From: Talinum fruticosum
Lineage: Eukaryota; Streptophyta; Magnoliopsida; Caryophyllales; Talinaceae
NCBI GenBank assembly: GCA_021018815.1
Contig: JAITYX010000101.1
Location: 1,426,001 to 1,490,000 of the forward strand
Length of the DNA stretch: 64,000 bases
Direction: 5' to 3'
Made by a program: the position numbers and the translations under genes. How positions within the stretch are numbered: the first letter of the stretch is position 1; every line of letters starts with the position of its first letter. Below, piece by piece: positions 1 to 10,736 of the stretch. The notes beneath the pieces were generated by a model. It was not told where the DNA came from, searched no databases, and was given only the letters and a program-made list of their open reading frames with translations.

Positions 1-456
1 ACTTTTGATTTTAGGCTTTTTGTCCCTTACTCGTTTGTGCTTCAAATTTTCCCACCAAGTGGAAGCAAAGCCTCTAAGCTTGAGTGCAACAAGCTTCACC
101 TTCTTCTCGTTTGGTACCTCCTTGTAATCAAAAATTCTTTCCACGGTCCTCATCCAATCAAGGAACTCATCCGGATGCAATCTCCCTTCAAATTCCGGAA
201 TCTCCACTTTGAAGTCTTGGTAGTGTGATTTGGACCGCCTAGAACTTCTTCTTGATTGCCTTTCACTATCCGTGGAGGCAAAAGGATTGCTCTCCTCATC
301 ATCTTCATGTAGGCTAGGATTAGAGCGAATAGGAGGTGATTCACTCCTTAGTTGGTCACGCTTAGCCTTCATATCACGTCCTAGCTGCTTGCGGAGATAC
401 TCATTCTCCTTCATTAACATTTCAAACCTCTCTTCCAAAGTCATGCTTGCACTCAT
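1..456 (-). pseudogene. Partial gag of a third array unit
   Basis: This is the N-terminal part of the family A Gag, cut by the window edge. It matches 3552-4007 and 7103-7558 almost base for base. The start, MSASMTLEERF, lies at about 456, about 100 bases from the LTR at 557. The first 150 or so residues are present: a charged N-terminus, an Arg/Ser-rich stretch, then the Gag core up to the conserved WW motif. It shows that the array continues to the left. Its completeness cannot be judged. Confidence 0.85.
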
Positions 457-540
457 GGCTGGGAAGTTTTTGTGGCTGGCTATTTTTTTTGATTTTTGAT
501 TTTTGTGGGAATGGACACAATCACCCTAGGTTCAGAACTT

Positions 541-552
541 GCTCTGATACCA
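541..552 (-). promoter_or_regulatory. Primer-binding site, tRNA-Met type (array unit 0)
   Basis: In element orientation this reads TGGTATCAGAGC, matching the 3' end of plant initiator tRNA-Met, four bases from the LTR end. Identical sites lie at 4092-4103 and 7642-7653. Confidence 0.85.
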
Positions 553-556
553 AAAA

Positions 557-1825
557 TGATGTGTAGTGGAGGAAGCAAAGAAAAAGTAGAGAAAACTGCA
601 AGAAGCACAACCGGCCAGAATGCAGCCTGCGTGCGCAATCTTGGCAGATTGGGGAAATGGAGGGGCAAAGGTTCTTGGATTTAGCTAAAAATTGGTGGGA
701 AGGAAGGTAACAGGTGAAGGTTGATTGTGGTAAAATTTGGGAAATTTTGGAGTTGGGGAAGACCTTGATCTGCACCCCTGAAATGAGCAGCACTGGACTG
801 GATGTTCAGGCTGACACCTTCTGTTTGGATCAAGGGTGGAGGACGGAGGGTTTCTTGGATGGAGCTGAAAATTGGAGGGATGGAAGTAGACTTGCTGGAA
901 GGGTTGTGGTTAAAATTTGGAGTGAAATGGCTGAGGGAATTGTGAGTTATGGAGCGGCAAAGTGAGGGATAGAACCTTGACTCGGGCTCGGATACAGCAA
1001 CACCACCGAGTGAATCAAGGGGCGCTCTTAAGTGGTCCGGATACAGCAACACCACCGGGACTCAAGAGACTCAAAGAACACCACCGTGATGCCAAGCACG
1101 GATACAGCTTTGAGGATTCAAAAACGAGCAATCCAGCTCAAGAGTTTAAACTCAAATATATTCATCAAAGGTGGGTTACAATGAAGCACATGAGCTGAAT
1201 TTATAATGCCTTGCTTTGGCATTTACATAACCGAATGCAAGCTGAAAGTATAACAGAATTCAAGCTGAAAATAATGCAAAAACAAAATGCTAACTAACAA
1301 TATTCCTTTCCCTCCCTCCAAGCCAAGCTAGGGTGAATTCTAGCCAAGTATTCCAAAATTGGGAACATGTGGCTATGGCTTGTTTTCCCCTTCTCCAAGC
1401 TCCTTGATTCTTTGATGCTTCTAGAATGCCTTGTCACCATCTTCCTTTGTTGTCCATCATTCGGCTAAGGCCTCCCATTAGTAAATATGGACCGACCATA
1501 ATAAGCACCAACTTATTTATGTACCTTGAGCATAACACAGCAACATTCCCGGCCTTGACTAGAACAAACCTTCTTGCTTGACCATGGAGATTTTTAGGTG
1601 ACTACTTTCACTAATCTTCTCAACTAAATTGGTACTCAATTATTTATAAACAAAATCATAAGAACTCATCATCCTCCGGGATCCACTAGCATCATGCGCT
1701 TGTACTTTGAGCTTTTCCCCTTGGTCATAAAATAAGCAAACATTTTCGGCTGACCATTAAGCAAACAAAGCTTCTCAACATGAATATCACTCAGCTCAAA
1801 ACAGAAGGCTGCCCACTCTCCATCA
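557..1825 (-). repeat. LTR1 of array A
   Basis: 1269-bp LTR. In element orientation it starts TGATGGAGAG and ends CTACACATCA. A polypurine tract (complement 1826-1835) lies upstream and a primer site (541-552) downstream. By eye it differs from LTR2 by one substitution near 596 and one inserted base in LTR2. The three GGATACAG/ACACCACC box pairs shared with the other LTR families lie at about 988-1110. Confidence 0.92.
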
Positions 1826-4007
1826 TTCTCCCCTTGTAGGAGAGAATTTGCCCTCAAATTCGCATACATAGCATGCTCCGGGTGTGAAAAAATCTGATCA
1901 TGTTGGAGCTTATGTTGAGAACAAAATTGGAGTGTCCTTGTATGCCCAGGCAGACGGTTATTTGTGTGAACAGGCTTCGGCCATGCTGCCAGCCCGGATG
2001 CTCCTCGGATATGCTTATGGTGTAGGGGCTGCCTTGATCATCAAGTAGTTCATCATTAGGTACATTAATCCGCAAGCATTTAGGAAGATAAACAACTTCC
2101 TTTAGCATCAATTCTGCCCATGGATTCTCTCGTTTTCTCTTCCCGGTCAGCTACCCATAAATCATCACCATTGGGATCCAAATCATACTCTATCCGGTTG
2201 AAACAAATGGTTCTCGGGACAAGGTTGTTTGGGTTTGGGAATTGTCTTTGCGGCGGTAAATGGAAGGGAATTTTATGTGGGAAAACAAAGCTGAACTTGT
2301 CATGAGGAATGGTGGAAAGAGGGTGGAATTTTTGTGGCAACTTCTTGGCTGTGTAAGGGAATGAACGGATGTGTTTGTGGTAAGGCTCACACTCTTTTTG
2401 TTTGTCTTTGAGGAGAGGTTCCTTAAGCACAAACAAAAGGTCATTTTGGGATGTAGAGTTTTGTGGCTTCGGTTTGTATTGGCTAGGAGACAAGGGGGCT
2501 AATGTGATTTTCTTTCCATCCTTGGTGAAGGTGTAGGTATTCTTGAAACCATCATGTGTCACCCTTTGGTCATATAGCCAAGGTCTCCCAAGTAATATAT
2601 GGCAAGCATCCATAGGAATTACATCACACAATAACTCATCATGATAGTGCTTACCAATACTAAATGAAAGAAGACAACGAGAATTAACTTGAAGTCCTTT
2701 ACCTTGGTTGAGCCATTGCACATTGTATGGGTGGGGATGGACCGAAACATGAAGTCCAAGCTTGTCTACCATCATAGAGGCTGCCACATTAGCACAACTT
2801 CCACCATCAATAATGATGGAACAAACTTTGTCTAGCACCGTGCCCCTTGTGTGAAAAATGGTTTCACGTTGCTCCTCACTTGGATCCTTAAAACCGCTCA
2901 AGGTCCTTCTTATCACCAACATTTCTCCTTCATCCGCCTCTTCTACCACTTCCTCTACCTCATCTAGCAAGAGTAGCTCCTTCTCGGTTTCATGCTCATC
3001 CATCAAGGGTTCTTGGTATTCAACCAAAGCCATCACCCTACGGTTTGGACATTCCGCGGCAATATGTCCAAAACCATGGCATTTAAAACACCTTCTCGGG
3101 TCACTTGGAGTTGGCAAAGCTTTGGGTGGGTTTGGAGGTTGGACTGGTTGTTTTGTGGGGTTTGGAGTTGTTTGAGGAAGGGGTTGGGGACTCCCTTGTA
3201 GAAGGGTTGGCTTCTTTGAGAGGGAAAAGTTTTAGGCACTTCCTTTTTGGCAAACCGGTTTTTCTTTTGTTGCTCCACCTTGTGTGCCAAGTGACACACC
3301 TCATCAAATGTGGTAAAATATTGTAGCTCCACAATTTGAGCATACTTAGCATCCAAACCGCCTAGGTACCTCACAATTGTTTGGTCCTCATTTTCTTGCA
3401 AATCACATTTGATCAACAATTTCTCAAACTCTCTAGTGTATTCTTCTACACTCATATTACCTTGTTGAAGAGTATAGAGTTGGAGAAAGCTATCTTGGAC
3501 ATAAGTAGGTGGTAGAAAACGAGCTTTGAGCTTAGCTCTCATTTTCTCCCAACTTTTGATTTTAGGCTTTTTGTCCCTTACTCGTTTGTGCTTCAAATTT
3601 TCCCACCAAGTGGAAGCAAAGCCTCTAAGCTTGAGTGCAACAAGCTTCACCTTCTTCTCGTTTGGTACCTCCTTGTAATCAAAAATTCTTTCCACGGTCC
3701 TCATCCAATCAAGGAACTCATCCGGATGCAATCTCCCTTCAAATTCCGGAATCTCCACTTTGAAGTCTTGGTAGTGTGATTTGGACCGCCTAGAACTTCT
3801 TCTTGATTGCCTTTCACTATCCGTGGAGGCAAAAGGATTGCTCTCCTCATCATCTTCATGTAGGCTAGGATTAGAGCGAATAGGAGGTGATTCACTCCTT
3901 AGTTGGTCACGCTTAGCCTTCATATCACGTCCTAGCTGCTTGCGGAGATACTCATTCTCCTTCATTAACATTTCAAACCTCTCTTCCAAAGTCATGCTTG
4001 CACTCAT
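1826..4007 (-). pseudogene. gag-pro polyprotein, frameshifted copy (array unit 1)
   Basis: Same coding region as the open copy at 5375-7558, but broken by single-base differences. One C is missing near 3200 within the Gag-to-zinc-knuckle linker, a C is added near 2134, and an A is added near 1890. The pieces still show the Gag core, the CCHC knuckle (CFKCHGFGHIAAEC), the protease motif IIDGGSCANVAA and the LGRPW motif. I saw only single-base indels and no substitutions against unit 2. That pattern fits base-calling error as well as real decay, so this copy may be intact in the plant. Confidence 0.85.
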
Positions 4008-4091
4008 GGCTGGGAAGTTTTTGTGGCTGGCTATTTTTTTTGATTTTTGATTTTTGTGGGAATGGACACAATCACCCTAGGTTCAGAACTT

Positions 4092-4103
4092 GCTCTGATA
4101 CCA
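4092..4103 (-). promoter_or_regulatory. Primer-binding site, tRNA-Met type (array unit 1)
   Basis: TGGTATCAGAGC on the minus strand, four bases from LTR2. Confidence 0.85.
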
Positions 4104-4107
4104 AAAA

Positions 4108-5377
4108 TGATGTGTAGTGGAGGAAGCAAAGAAAAAGTAGAGAAAACCGCAAGAAGCACAACCGGCCAGAATGCAGCCTGCGTGCGCAATCTTGGCAGAT
4201 TGGGGAAATGGAGGGGCAAAGGTTCTTGGATTTAGCTAAAAATTGGTGGGAAGGAAGGTAACAGGTGAAGGTTGATTGTGGTAAAATTTGGGAAATTTTG
4301 GAGTTGGGGAAGACCTTGATCTGCACCCCTGAAATGAGCAGCACTGGACTGGATGTTCAGGCTGACACCTTCTGTTTGGATCAAGGGTGGAGGACGGAGG
4401 GTTTCTTGGATGGAGCTGAAAATTGGAGGGATGGAAGTAGACTTGCTGGAAGGGTTGTGGTTAAAATTTGGAGTGAAATGGCTGAGGGAATTGTGAGTTA
4501 TGGAGCGGCAAAGTGAGGGATAGAACCTTGACTCGGGCTCGGATACAGCGAACACCACCGAGTGAATCAAGGGGCGCTCTTAAGTGGTCCGGATACAGCA
4601 ACACCACCGGGACTCAAGAGACTCAAAGAACACCACCGTGATGCCAAGCACGGATACAGCTTTGAGGATTCAAAAACGAGCAATCCAGCTCAAGAGTTTA
4701 AACTCAAATATATTCATCAAAGGTGGGTTACAATGAAGCACATGAGCTGAATTTATAATGCCTTGCTTTGGCATTTACATAACCGAATGCAAGCTGAAAG
4801 TATAACAGAATTCAAGCTGAAAATAATGCAAAAACAAAATGCTAACTAACAATATTCCTTTCCCTCCCTCCAAGCCAAGCTAGGGTGAATTCTAGCCAAG
4901 TATTCCAAAATTGGGAACATGTGGCTATGGCTTGTTTTCCCCTTCTCCAAGCTCCTTGATTCTTTGATGCTTCTAGAATGCCTTGTCACCATCTTCCTTT
5001 GTTGTCCATCATTCGGCTAAGGCCTCCCATTAGTAAATATGGACCGACCATAATAAGCACCAACTTATTTATGTACCTTGAGCATAACACAGCAACATTC
5101 CCGGCCTTGACTAGAACAAACCTTCTTGCTTGACCATGGAGATTTTTAGGTGACTACTTTCACTAATCTTCTCAACTAAATTGGTACTCAATTATTTATA
5201 AACAAAATCATAAGAACTCATCATCCTCCGGGATCCACTAGCATCATGCGCTTGTACTTTGAGCTTTTCCCCTTGGTCATAAAATAAGCAAACATTTTCG
5301 GCTGACCATTAAGCAAACAAAGCTTCTCAACATGAATATCACTCAGCTCAAAACAGAAGGCTGCCCACTCTCCATCA
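4108..5377 (-). repeat. LTR2 of array A (shared by two units)
   Basis: 1270-bp LTR between two internal regions. It acts as the 3' LTR of the unit on its right and the 5' LTR of the unit on its left. It carries one extra base near 4550 compared with LTR1 and LTR3. Confidence 0.92.
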
Positions 5378-7558
5378 TTCTCCCCTTGTAGGAGAGAATT
5401 TGCCCTCAAATTCGCATACATAGCATGCTCCGGGTGTGAAAAATCTGATCATGTTGGAGCTTATGTTGAGAACAAAATTGGAGTGTCCTTGTATGCCCAG
5501 GCAGACGGTTATTTGTGTGAACAGGCTTCGGCCATGCTGCCAGCCCGGATGCTCCTCGGATATGCTTATGGTGTAGGGGCTGCCTTGATCATCAAGTAGT
5601 TCATCATTAGGTACATTAATCCGCAAGCATTTAGGAAGATAAACAACTTCCTTTAGCATCAATTCTGCCCATGGATTCTCTGTTTTCTCTTCCCGGTCAG
5701 CTACCCATAAATCATCACCATTGGGATCCAAATCATACTCTATCCGGTTGAAACAAATGGTTCTCGGGACAAGGTTGTTTGGGTTTGGGAATTGTCTTTG
5801 CGGCGGTAAATGGAAGGGAATTTTATGTGGGAAAACAAAGCTGAACTTGTCATGAGGAATGGTGGAAAGAGGGTGGAATTTTTGTGGCAACTTCTTGGCT
5901 GTGTAAGGGAATGAACGGATGTGTTTGTGGTAAGGCTCACACTCTTTTTGTTTGTCTTTGAGGAGAGGTTCCTTAAGCACAAACAAAAGGTCATTTTGGG
6001 ATGTAGAGTTTTGTGGCTTCGGTTTGTATTGGCTAGGAGACAAGGGGGCTAATGTGATTTTCTTTCCATCCTTGGTGAAGGTGTAGGTATTCTTGAAACC
6101 ATCATGTGTCACCCTTTGGTCATATAGCCAAGGTCTCCCAAGTAATATATGGCAAGCATCCATAGGAATTACATCACACAATAACTCATCATGATAGTGC
6201 TTACCAATACTAAATGAAAGAAGACAACGAGAATTAACTTGAAGTCCTTTACCTTGGTTGAGCCATTGCACATTGTATGGGTGGGGATGGACCGAAACAT
6301 GAAGTCCAAGCTTGTCTACCATCATAGAGGCTGCCACATTAGCACAACTTCCACCATCAATAATGATGGAACAAACTTTGTCTAGCACCGTGCCCCTTGT
6401 GTGAAAAATGGTTTCACGTTGCTCCTCACTTGGATCCTTAAAACCGCTCAAGGTCCTTCTTATCACCAACATTTCTCCTTCATCCGCCTCTTCTACCACT
6501 TCCTCTACCTCATCTAGCAAGAGTAGCTCCTTCTCGGTTTCATGCTCATCCATCAAGGGTTCTTGGTATTCAACCAAAGCCATCACCCTACGGTTTGGAC
6601 ATTCCGCGGCAATATGTCCAAAACCATGGCATTTAAAACACCTTCTCGGGTCACTTGGAGTTGGCAAAGCTTTGGGTGGGTTTGGAGGTTGGACTGGTTG
6701 TTTTGTGGGGTTTGGAGTTGTTTGAGGAAGGGGTTGGGGACTCCCCTTGTAGAAGGGTTGGCTTCTTTGAGAGGGAAAAGTTTTAGGCACTTCCTTTTTG
6801 GCAAACCGGTTTTTCTTTTGTTGCTCCACCTTGTGTGCCAAGTGACACACCTCATCAAATGTGGTAAAATATTGTAGCTCCACAATTTGAGCATACTTAG
6901 CATCCAAACCGCCTAGGTACCTCACAATTGTTTGGTCCTCATTTTCTTGCAAATCACATTTGATCAACAATTTCTCAAACTCTCTAGTGTATTCTTCTAC
7001 ACTCATATTACCTTGTTGAAGAGTATAGAGTTGGAGAAAGCTATCTTGGACATAAGTAGGTGGTAGAAAACGAGCTTTGAGCTTAGCTCTCATTTTCTCC
7101 CAACTTTTGATTTTAGGCTTTTTGTCCCTTACTCGTTTGTGCTTCAAATTTTCCCACCAAGTGGAAGCAAAGCCTCTAAGCTTGAGTGCAACAAGCTTCA
7201 CCTTCTTCTCGTTTGGTACCTCCTTGTAATCAAAAATTCTTTCCACGGTCCTCATCCAATCAAGGAACTCATCCGGATGCAATCTCCCTTCAAATTCCGG
7301 AATCTCCACTTTGAAGTCTTGGTAGTGTGATTTGGACCGCCTAGAACTTCTTCTTGATTGCCTTTCACTATCCGTGGAGGCAAAAGGATTGCTCTCCTCA
7401 TCATCTTCATGTAGGCTAGGATTAGAGCGAATAGGAGGTGATTCACTCCTTAGTTGGTCACGCTTAGCCTTCATATCACGTCCTAGCTGCTTGCGGAGAT
7501 ACTCATTCTCCTTCATTAACATTTCAAACCTCTCTTCCAAAGTCATGCTTGCACTCAT
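5375..7558 (-). CDS. Gag-protease polyprotein, open copy (array unit 2)
   Basis: A 727-residue open frame from MSASMTLEERF. An in-frame ATG 21 codons upstream (7621) lies in the leader and is less likely, because the related element H starts at the same MSASM. Order: charged N-terminus (about 1-80, Arg/Ser-rich near 65), retrotransposon Gag core (about 85-260, with STWWENL), basic linker, CCHC zinc knuckle (near 310), acidic stretch, retropepsin-like domain (IIDGGSCANVAA near 415, then LLGRPW), Pro-rich linker, then a single tail module (VVYLPKCLR to ISEEHPGW). Reverse transcriptase, RNase H and integrase are absent, so movement would need another element's enzymes. The stop codon TGA is the first three bases of the LTR, and the last residues are coded by the polypurine tract. 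The catalytic triplet is DGG rather than DTG/DSG, a common variant in plant Ty3/gypsy proteases. Confidence 0.88.
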   Translation of the reverse strand: MSASMTLEERFEMLMKENEYLRKQLGRDMKAKRDQLRSESPPIRSNPSLHEDDEESNPFASTDSERQSRRSSRRSKSHYQDFKVEIPEFEGRLHPDEFLDWMRTVERIFDYKEVPNEKKVKLVALKLRGFASTWWENLKHKRVRDKKPKIKSWEKMRAKLKARFLPPTYVQDSFLQLYTLQQGNMSVEEYTREFEKLLIKCDLQENEDQTIVRYLGGLDAKYAQIVELQYFTTFDEVCHLAHKVEQQKKNRFAKKEVPKTFPSQRSQPFYKGSPQPLPQTTPNPTKQPVQPPNPPKALPTPSDPRRCFKCHGFGHIAAECPNRRVMALVEYQEPLMDEHETEKELLLLDEVEEVVEEADEGEMLVIRRTLSGFKDPSEEQRETIFHTRGTVLDKVCSIIIDGGSCANVAASMMVDKLGLHVSVHPHPYNVQWLNQGKGLQVNSRCLLSFSIGKHYHDELLCDVIPMDACHILLGRPWLYDQRVTHDGFKNTYTFTKDGKKITLAPLSPSQYKPKPQNSTSQNDLLFVLKEPLLKDKQKECEPYHKHIRSFPYTAKKLPQKFHPLSTIPHDKFSFVFPHKIPFHLPPQRQFPNPNNLVPRTICFNRIEYDLDPNGDDLWVADREEKTENPWAELMLKEVVYLPKCLRINVPNDELLDDQGSPYTISISEEHPGWQHGRSLFTQITVCLGIQGHSNFVLNISSNMIRFFTPGACYVCEFEGKFSPTRGE
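5378..5387 (-). promoter_or_regulatory. Polypurine tract of array A
   Basis: In element orientation AAGGGGAGAA directly precedes the LTR start TGATGG. It would prime plus-strand synthesis. The same tract is at 1826-1835. Confidence 0.8.
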
Positions 7559-7641
7559 GGCTGGGAAGTTTTTGTGGCTGGCTATTTTTTTGATTTTTGA
7601 TTTTTGTGGGAATGGACACAATCACCCTAGGTTCAGAACTT

Positions 7642-7653
7642 GCTCTGATACCA
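7642..7653 (-). promoter_or_regulatory. Primer-binding site, tRNA-Met type (array unit 2)
   Basis: TGGTATCAGAGC on the minus strand, four bases inside the 5' LTR of the array. Confidence 0.88.
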
Positions 7654-7657
7654 AAAA

Positions 7658-8925
7658 TGATGTGTAGTGGAGGAAGCAAAGAAAAAGTAGAGAAAACCGC
7701 AAGAAGCACAACCGGCCAGAATGCAGCCTGCGTGCGCAATCTTGGCAGATTGGGGAAATGGAGGGGCAAAGGTTCTTGGATTTAGCTAAAAATTGGTGGG
7801 AAGGAAGGTAACAGGTGAAGGTTGATTGTGGTAAAATTTGGGAAATTTTGGAGTTGGGGAAGACCTTGATCTGCACCCCTGAAATGAGCAGCACTGGACT
7901 GGATGTTCAGGCTGACACCTTCTGTTTGGATCAAGGGTGGAGGACGGAGGGTTTCTTGGATGGAGCTGAAAATTGGAGGGATGGAAGTAGACTTGCTGGA
8001 AGGGTTGTGGTTAAAATTTGGAGTGAAATGGCTGAGGGAATTGTGAGTTATGGAGCGGCAAAGTGAGGGATAGAACCTTGACTCGGGCTCGGATACAGCA
8101 ACACCACCGAGTGAATCAAGGGGCGCTCTTAAGTGGTCCGGATACAGCAACACCACCGGGACTCAAGAGACTCAAAGAACACCACCGTGATGCCAAGCAC
8201 GGATACAGCTTTGAGGATTCAAAAACGAGCAATCCAGCTCAAGAGTTTAAACTCAAATATATTCATCAAAGGTGGGTTACAATGAAGCACATGAGCTGAA
8301 TTTATAATGCCTTGCTTTGGCATTTACATAACCGAATGCAAGCTGAAAGTATAACAGAATTCAAGCTGAAAATAATGCAAAAACAAAATGCTAACTAACA
8401 ATATTCCTTTCCCTCCCTCCAAGCCAAGCTAGGGTGAATTCTAGCCAAGTATTCCAAAATTGGGAACATGTGGCTATGGCTTGTTTTCCCCTTCTCCAAG
8501 CTCCTTGATTCTTTGATGCTTCTAGAATGCCTTGTCACCATCTTCCTTTGTTGTCCATCATTCGGCTAAGGCCTCCCATTAGTAAATATGGACCGACCAT
8601 AATAAGCACCAACTTATTTATGTACCTTGAGCATAACACAGCAACATTCCCGGCCTTGACTAGAACAAACCTTCTTGCTTGACCATGGAGATTTTTAGGT
8701 GACTACTTTCACTAATCTTCTCAACTAAATTGGTACTCAATTATTTATAAACAAAATCATAAGAACTCATCATCCTCCGGGATCCACTAGCATCATGCGC
8801 TTGTACTTTGAGCTTTTCCCCTTGGTCATAAAATAAGCAAACATTTTCGGCTGACCATTAAGCAAACAAAGCTTCTCAACATGAATATCACTCAGCTCAA
8901 AACAGAAGGCTGCCCACTCTCCATC
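7658..8925 (-). repeat. LTR3, outer 5' LTR of array A
   Basis: 1268-bp LTR almost identical to LTR2. Its outer end reads CCATC and then joins GGGGG of fragment K, so the expected final A (the T of the TG terminus in element orientation) is lost or changed. The matching target-site duplication would lie left of the window and cannot be checked. Confidence 0.88.
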
Positions 8926-10304
8926 GGGGGTTACTTCAACTAACTTAGGCATTTTATGATAATGATGTCCACCGAGCTCCCCATATCAACAACGATCATG
9001 AGGACTATGGCGTCTAAAATTTTCAATGTGATAACCAAGGGGTCATCATGCGGGGTGGCCATGCCCTTCATATCTTGTTCTCTCGAAATTCATTACACGC
9101 ACCTTCATTGGTAGAGGTTGGCGGTGATTAAAACCTGTTGAGCGCTCTCGAGATGGGCTTTCAAGGAAAAGGGGTCATGCCCCATACGAAGCCCCCAACG
9201 ATGGTGGCCGCGATCCTAGTAGCATCATCATCATCATAGCGCATGTCTCCCTGTCTTGAAGAACCTCCCTGCATTCCACGAGTATCTTTTTGAGAAAGCA
9301 ATCAATTTGCCCATTATCTTCCAACTCCCCAAGCGCCTTTTTAACGCACGATACTCTGCAGTGTTGTGTCCGGTTTGTTTATGAAACTCACAATACTTTT
9401 TAGAAGCTCATGCTTTGGCAAGAATGGACATGGGAGTTGGTTTCTTAAGCATGGGATGCTCCTTGATCTCCATAAGACTACTTCTAGGGTCGGTGTTGAA
9501 GCACTAATCCACATCATTCCCCTTGGACTTCTTTTCATTTTGAGGATTTAATTTTCCATCTCCCCTTTCCTCTTGACCTCCTCCCCTTCCTCTGCGCGAG
9601 ATATCCATGGCCTAGATAAAGTCTACCGCTTTTCGAAGTGCTTACGCCAAAATGGACACCTTTTGTTCGGCGAAGGAAAATTTGAATCTTACGCTTCGAA
9701 TCCATTTAGGAAGGAGGTGTAGGCAACTCCATCTTGAAGATCGGGGTGAGGATAGCCTCCCTATAGAACCACCAGACATAATCCTTGAAGGTCTCGTTCC
9801 TCCCTTGTTTGATCATAGAGAGGTGGATGCTTGGTCTTCTCTTGTTGACAACTCGTGATGAATTACGCAACAAACTTCTCGCACAATTCCTCGAAGGAAG
9901 AGATGCTTCCTTGAGGAAGACCATTAAACCATTTCTTCGCGACCCCCTTTAACATGGCGAGGAAGAATCGGCGGTAGTTTGCATCATCCCCATCCTGTAT
10001 GTACATATGGGACTTATAGTACGCAAGGTGACCTTCGAGGTCGGTTGTACCATCGTACGGATTGATGTCATGTACCCTTATCTTCTTCGTTCAAGGAAAG
10101 TTCATAATCATCTTTAAAAATGGTGTGTTAAAGGCGGGCTGAATTGGATATGAGTTAGAGCCGAGAGATGGGCACAACGCCGAGGCTGGTGTCGTGGGAC
10201 TTCCAACAAGGAAGGGTTCTTCCTCCTCTCGGATTGAGGGGAGTATGCCTAGCCCTTTTTTACTTTTTTGGACTCTTCATGGCTTATTGTCCATGATGCC
10301 TTTA
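8926..10304 (-). pseudogene. Tat-like Ty3/gypsy gag-pro fragment (K)
   Basis: The reverse complement matches the plus-strand element E. The order is the region before gag, gag (a short tyrosine motif AYYKSHMY, then KKWFNGLPQGSISSFEELCEKF), a linker, and the protease start ending just after the VDMGSSVD-like motif. It is full of stops and frameshifts and has no long frame. Its gag is continuous where E and F carry a solo LTR: around 9925-9960 the complement reads CTCGCCATGTTAAAGG, the empty site for that insertion. Array A interrupts it on one side. On the other side it ends at a CACTA terminus. Confidence 0.8.
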
Positions 10305-10736
10305 CACTACAAAAAAACTCGCTATTAGCGTCCGATTTTAGAGACTCCAGAAAAATTCGACGCCAATAGTGTCGGATCCGAAAGAAGATGCCATCTGAAT
10401 CGAAATAAAAATAAAACGCTATTAGCGTTGGATATTAGAGTCCGATATTTTTATCTCGACGCTATTAGCGTCCGATTTTTAGTCCGACACTATTAGCGTT
10501 CGATTTTTGAGTCTTCTCGAATCCGACGCTAAATGGGAACGCCTTAATTGAAAGAAAATTGAGAACCAGTCCGGCTATTGTTCCTCCCCTAAATTGTTTG
10601 TCGCCCTATTGTTCCTCCCCTGTACTCTCTCGTCCCGGCTACTTCGTCCGGTGTCCATCCCCTCCGTCACCGGTGTCGTCACCCTTCTGTCACCGGAAAT
10701 CTTCATTCTGTCCCCTCCATCATCCTCCACTAGTGG
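10305..10736. mobile_element. CACTA (EnSpm-like) transposon end, truncated
   Basis: Starts with CACTACAAAAAAACTCGC, typical of plant CACTA termini. Then come several subterminal repeats of the form GCTATTAGCGTCCGAT and their inverts, up to about 10534. The sequence to 10736 has two copies of CTATTGTTCCTCCCCT (about 10573 and 10607) and no recognised gene. No matching second terminus or transposase is visible, because element D begins at 10737. This is a one-ended remnant. Confidence 0.7.

Larger units (their letters stand above)
1..8925 (-). mobile_element. Tandem array of pol-less gag-pro LTR retrotransposon (family A)
   Basis: The sequence repeats with a period of about 3551 bases (LTR starts at 557, 4108 and 7658). 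In element orientation the order is LTR3 (7658-8925), internal 5378-7657, LTR2 (4108-5377), internal 1826-4107, LTR1 (557-1825), then a third internal region cut by the window edge. Each internal region codes only Gag, a zinc knuckle, retropepsin and a short tail; no reverse transcriptase, RNase H or integrase is present. This fits the TR-GAG type of non-autonomous LTR element. Units sharing LTRs are expected from unequal recombination between LTRs. The copies are almost identical, so the array is young or partly an assembly product. The right end lies inside Tat-like fragment K. Confidence 0.9.

Noticed and set aside
2858..3201. Plus-strand frames inside array A (Ser-rich and Trp/Gly-rich)
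   Set aside because: They are shadows of the acidic linker and knuckle of the minus-strand gag-pro frame and recur identically in each unit.
1..8925. Satellite DNA array
   Set aside because: The 3.55-kb unit has LTRs, primer site, polypurine tract and gag-pro, so it is a tandem retroelement, not a simple satellite.
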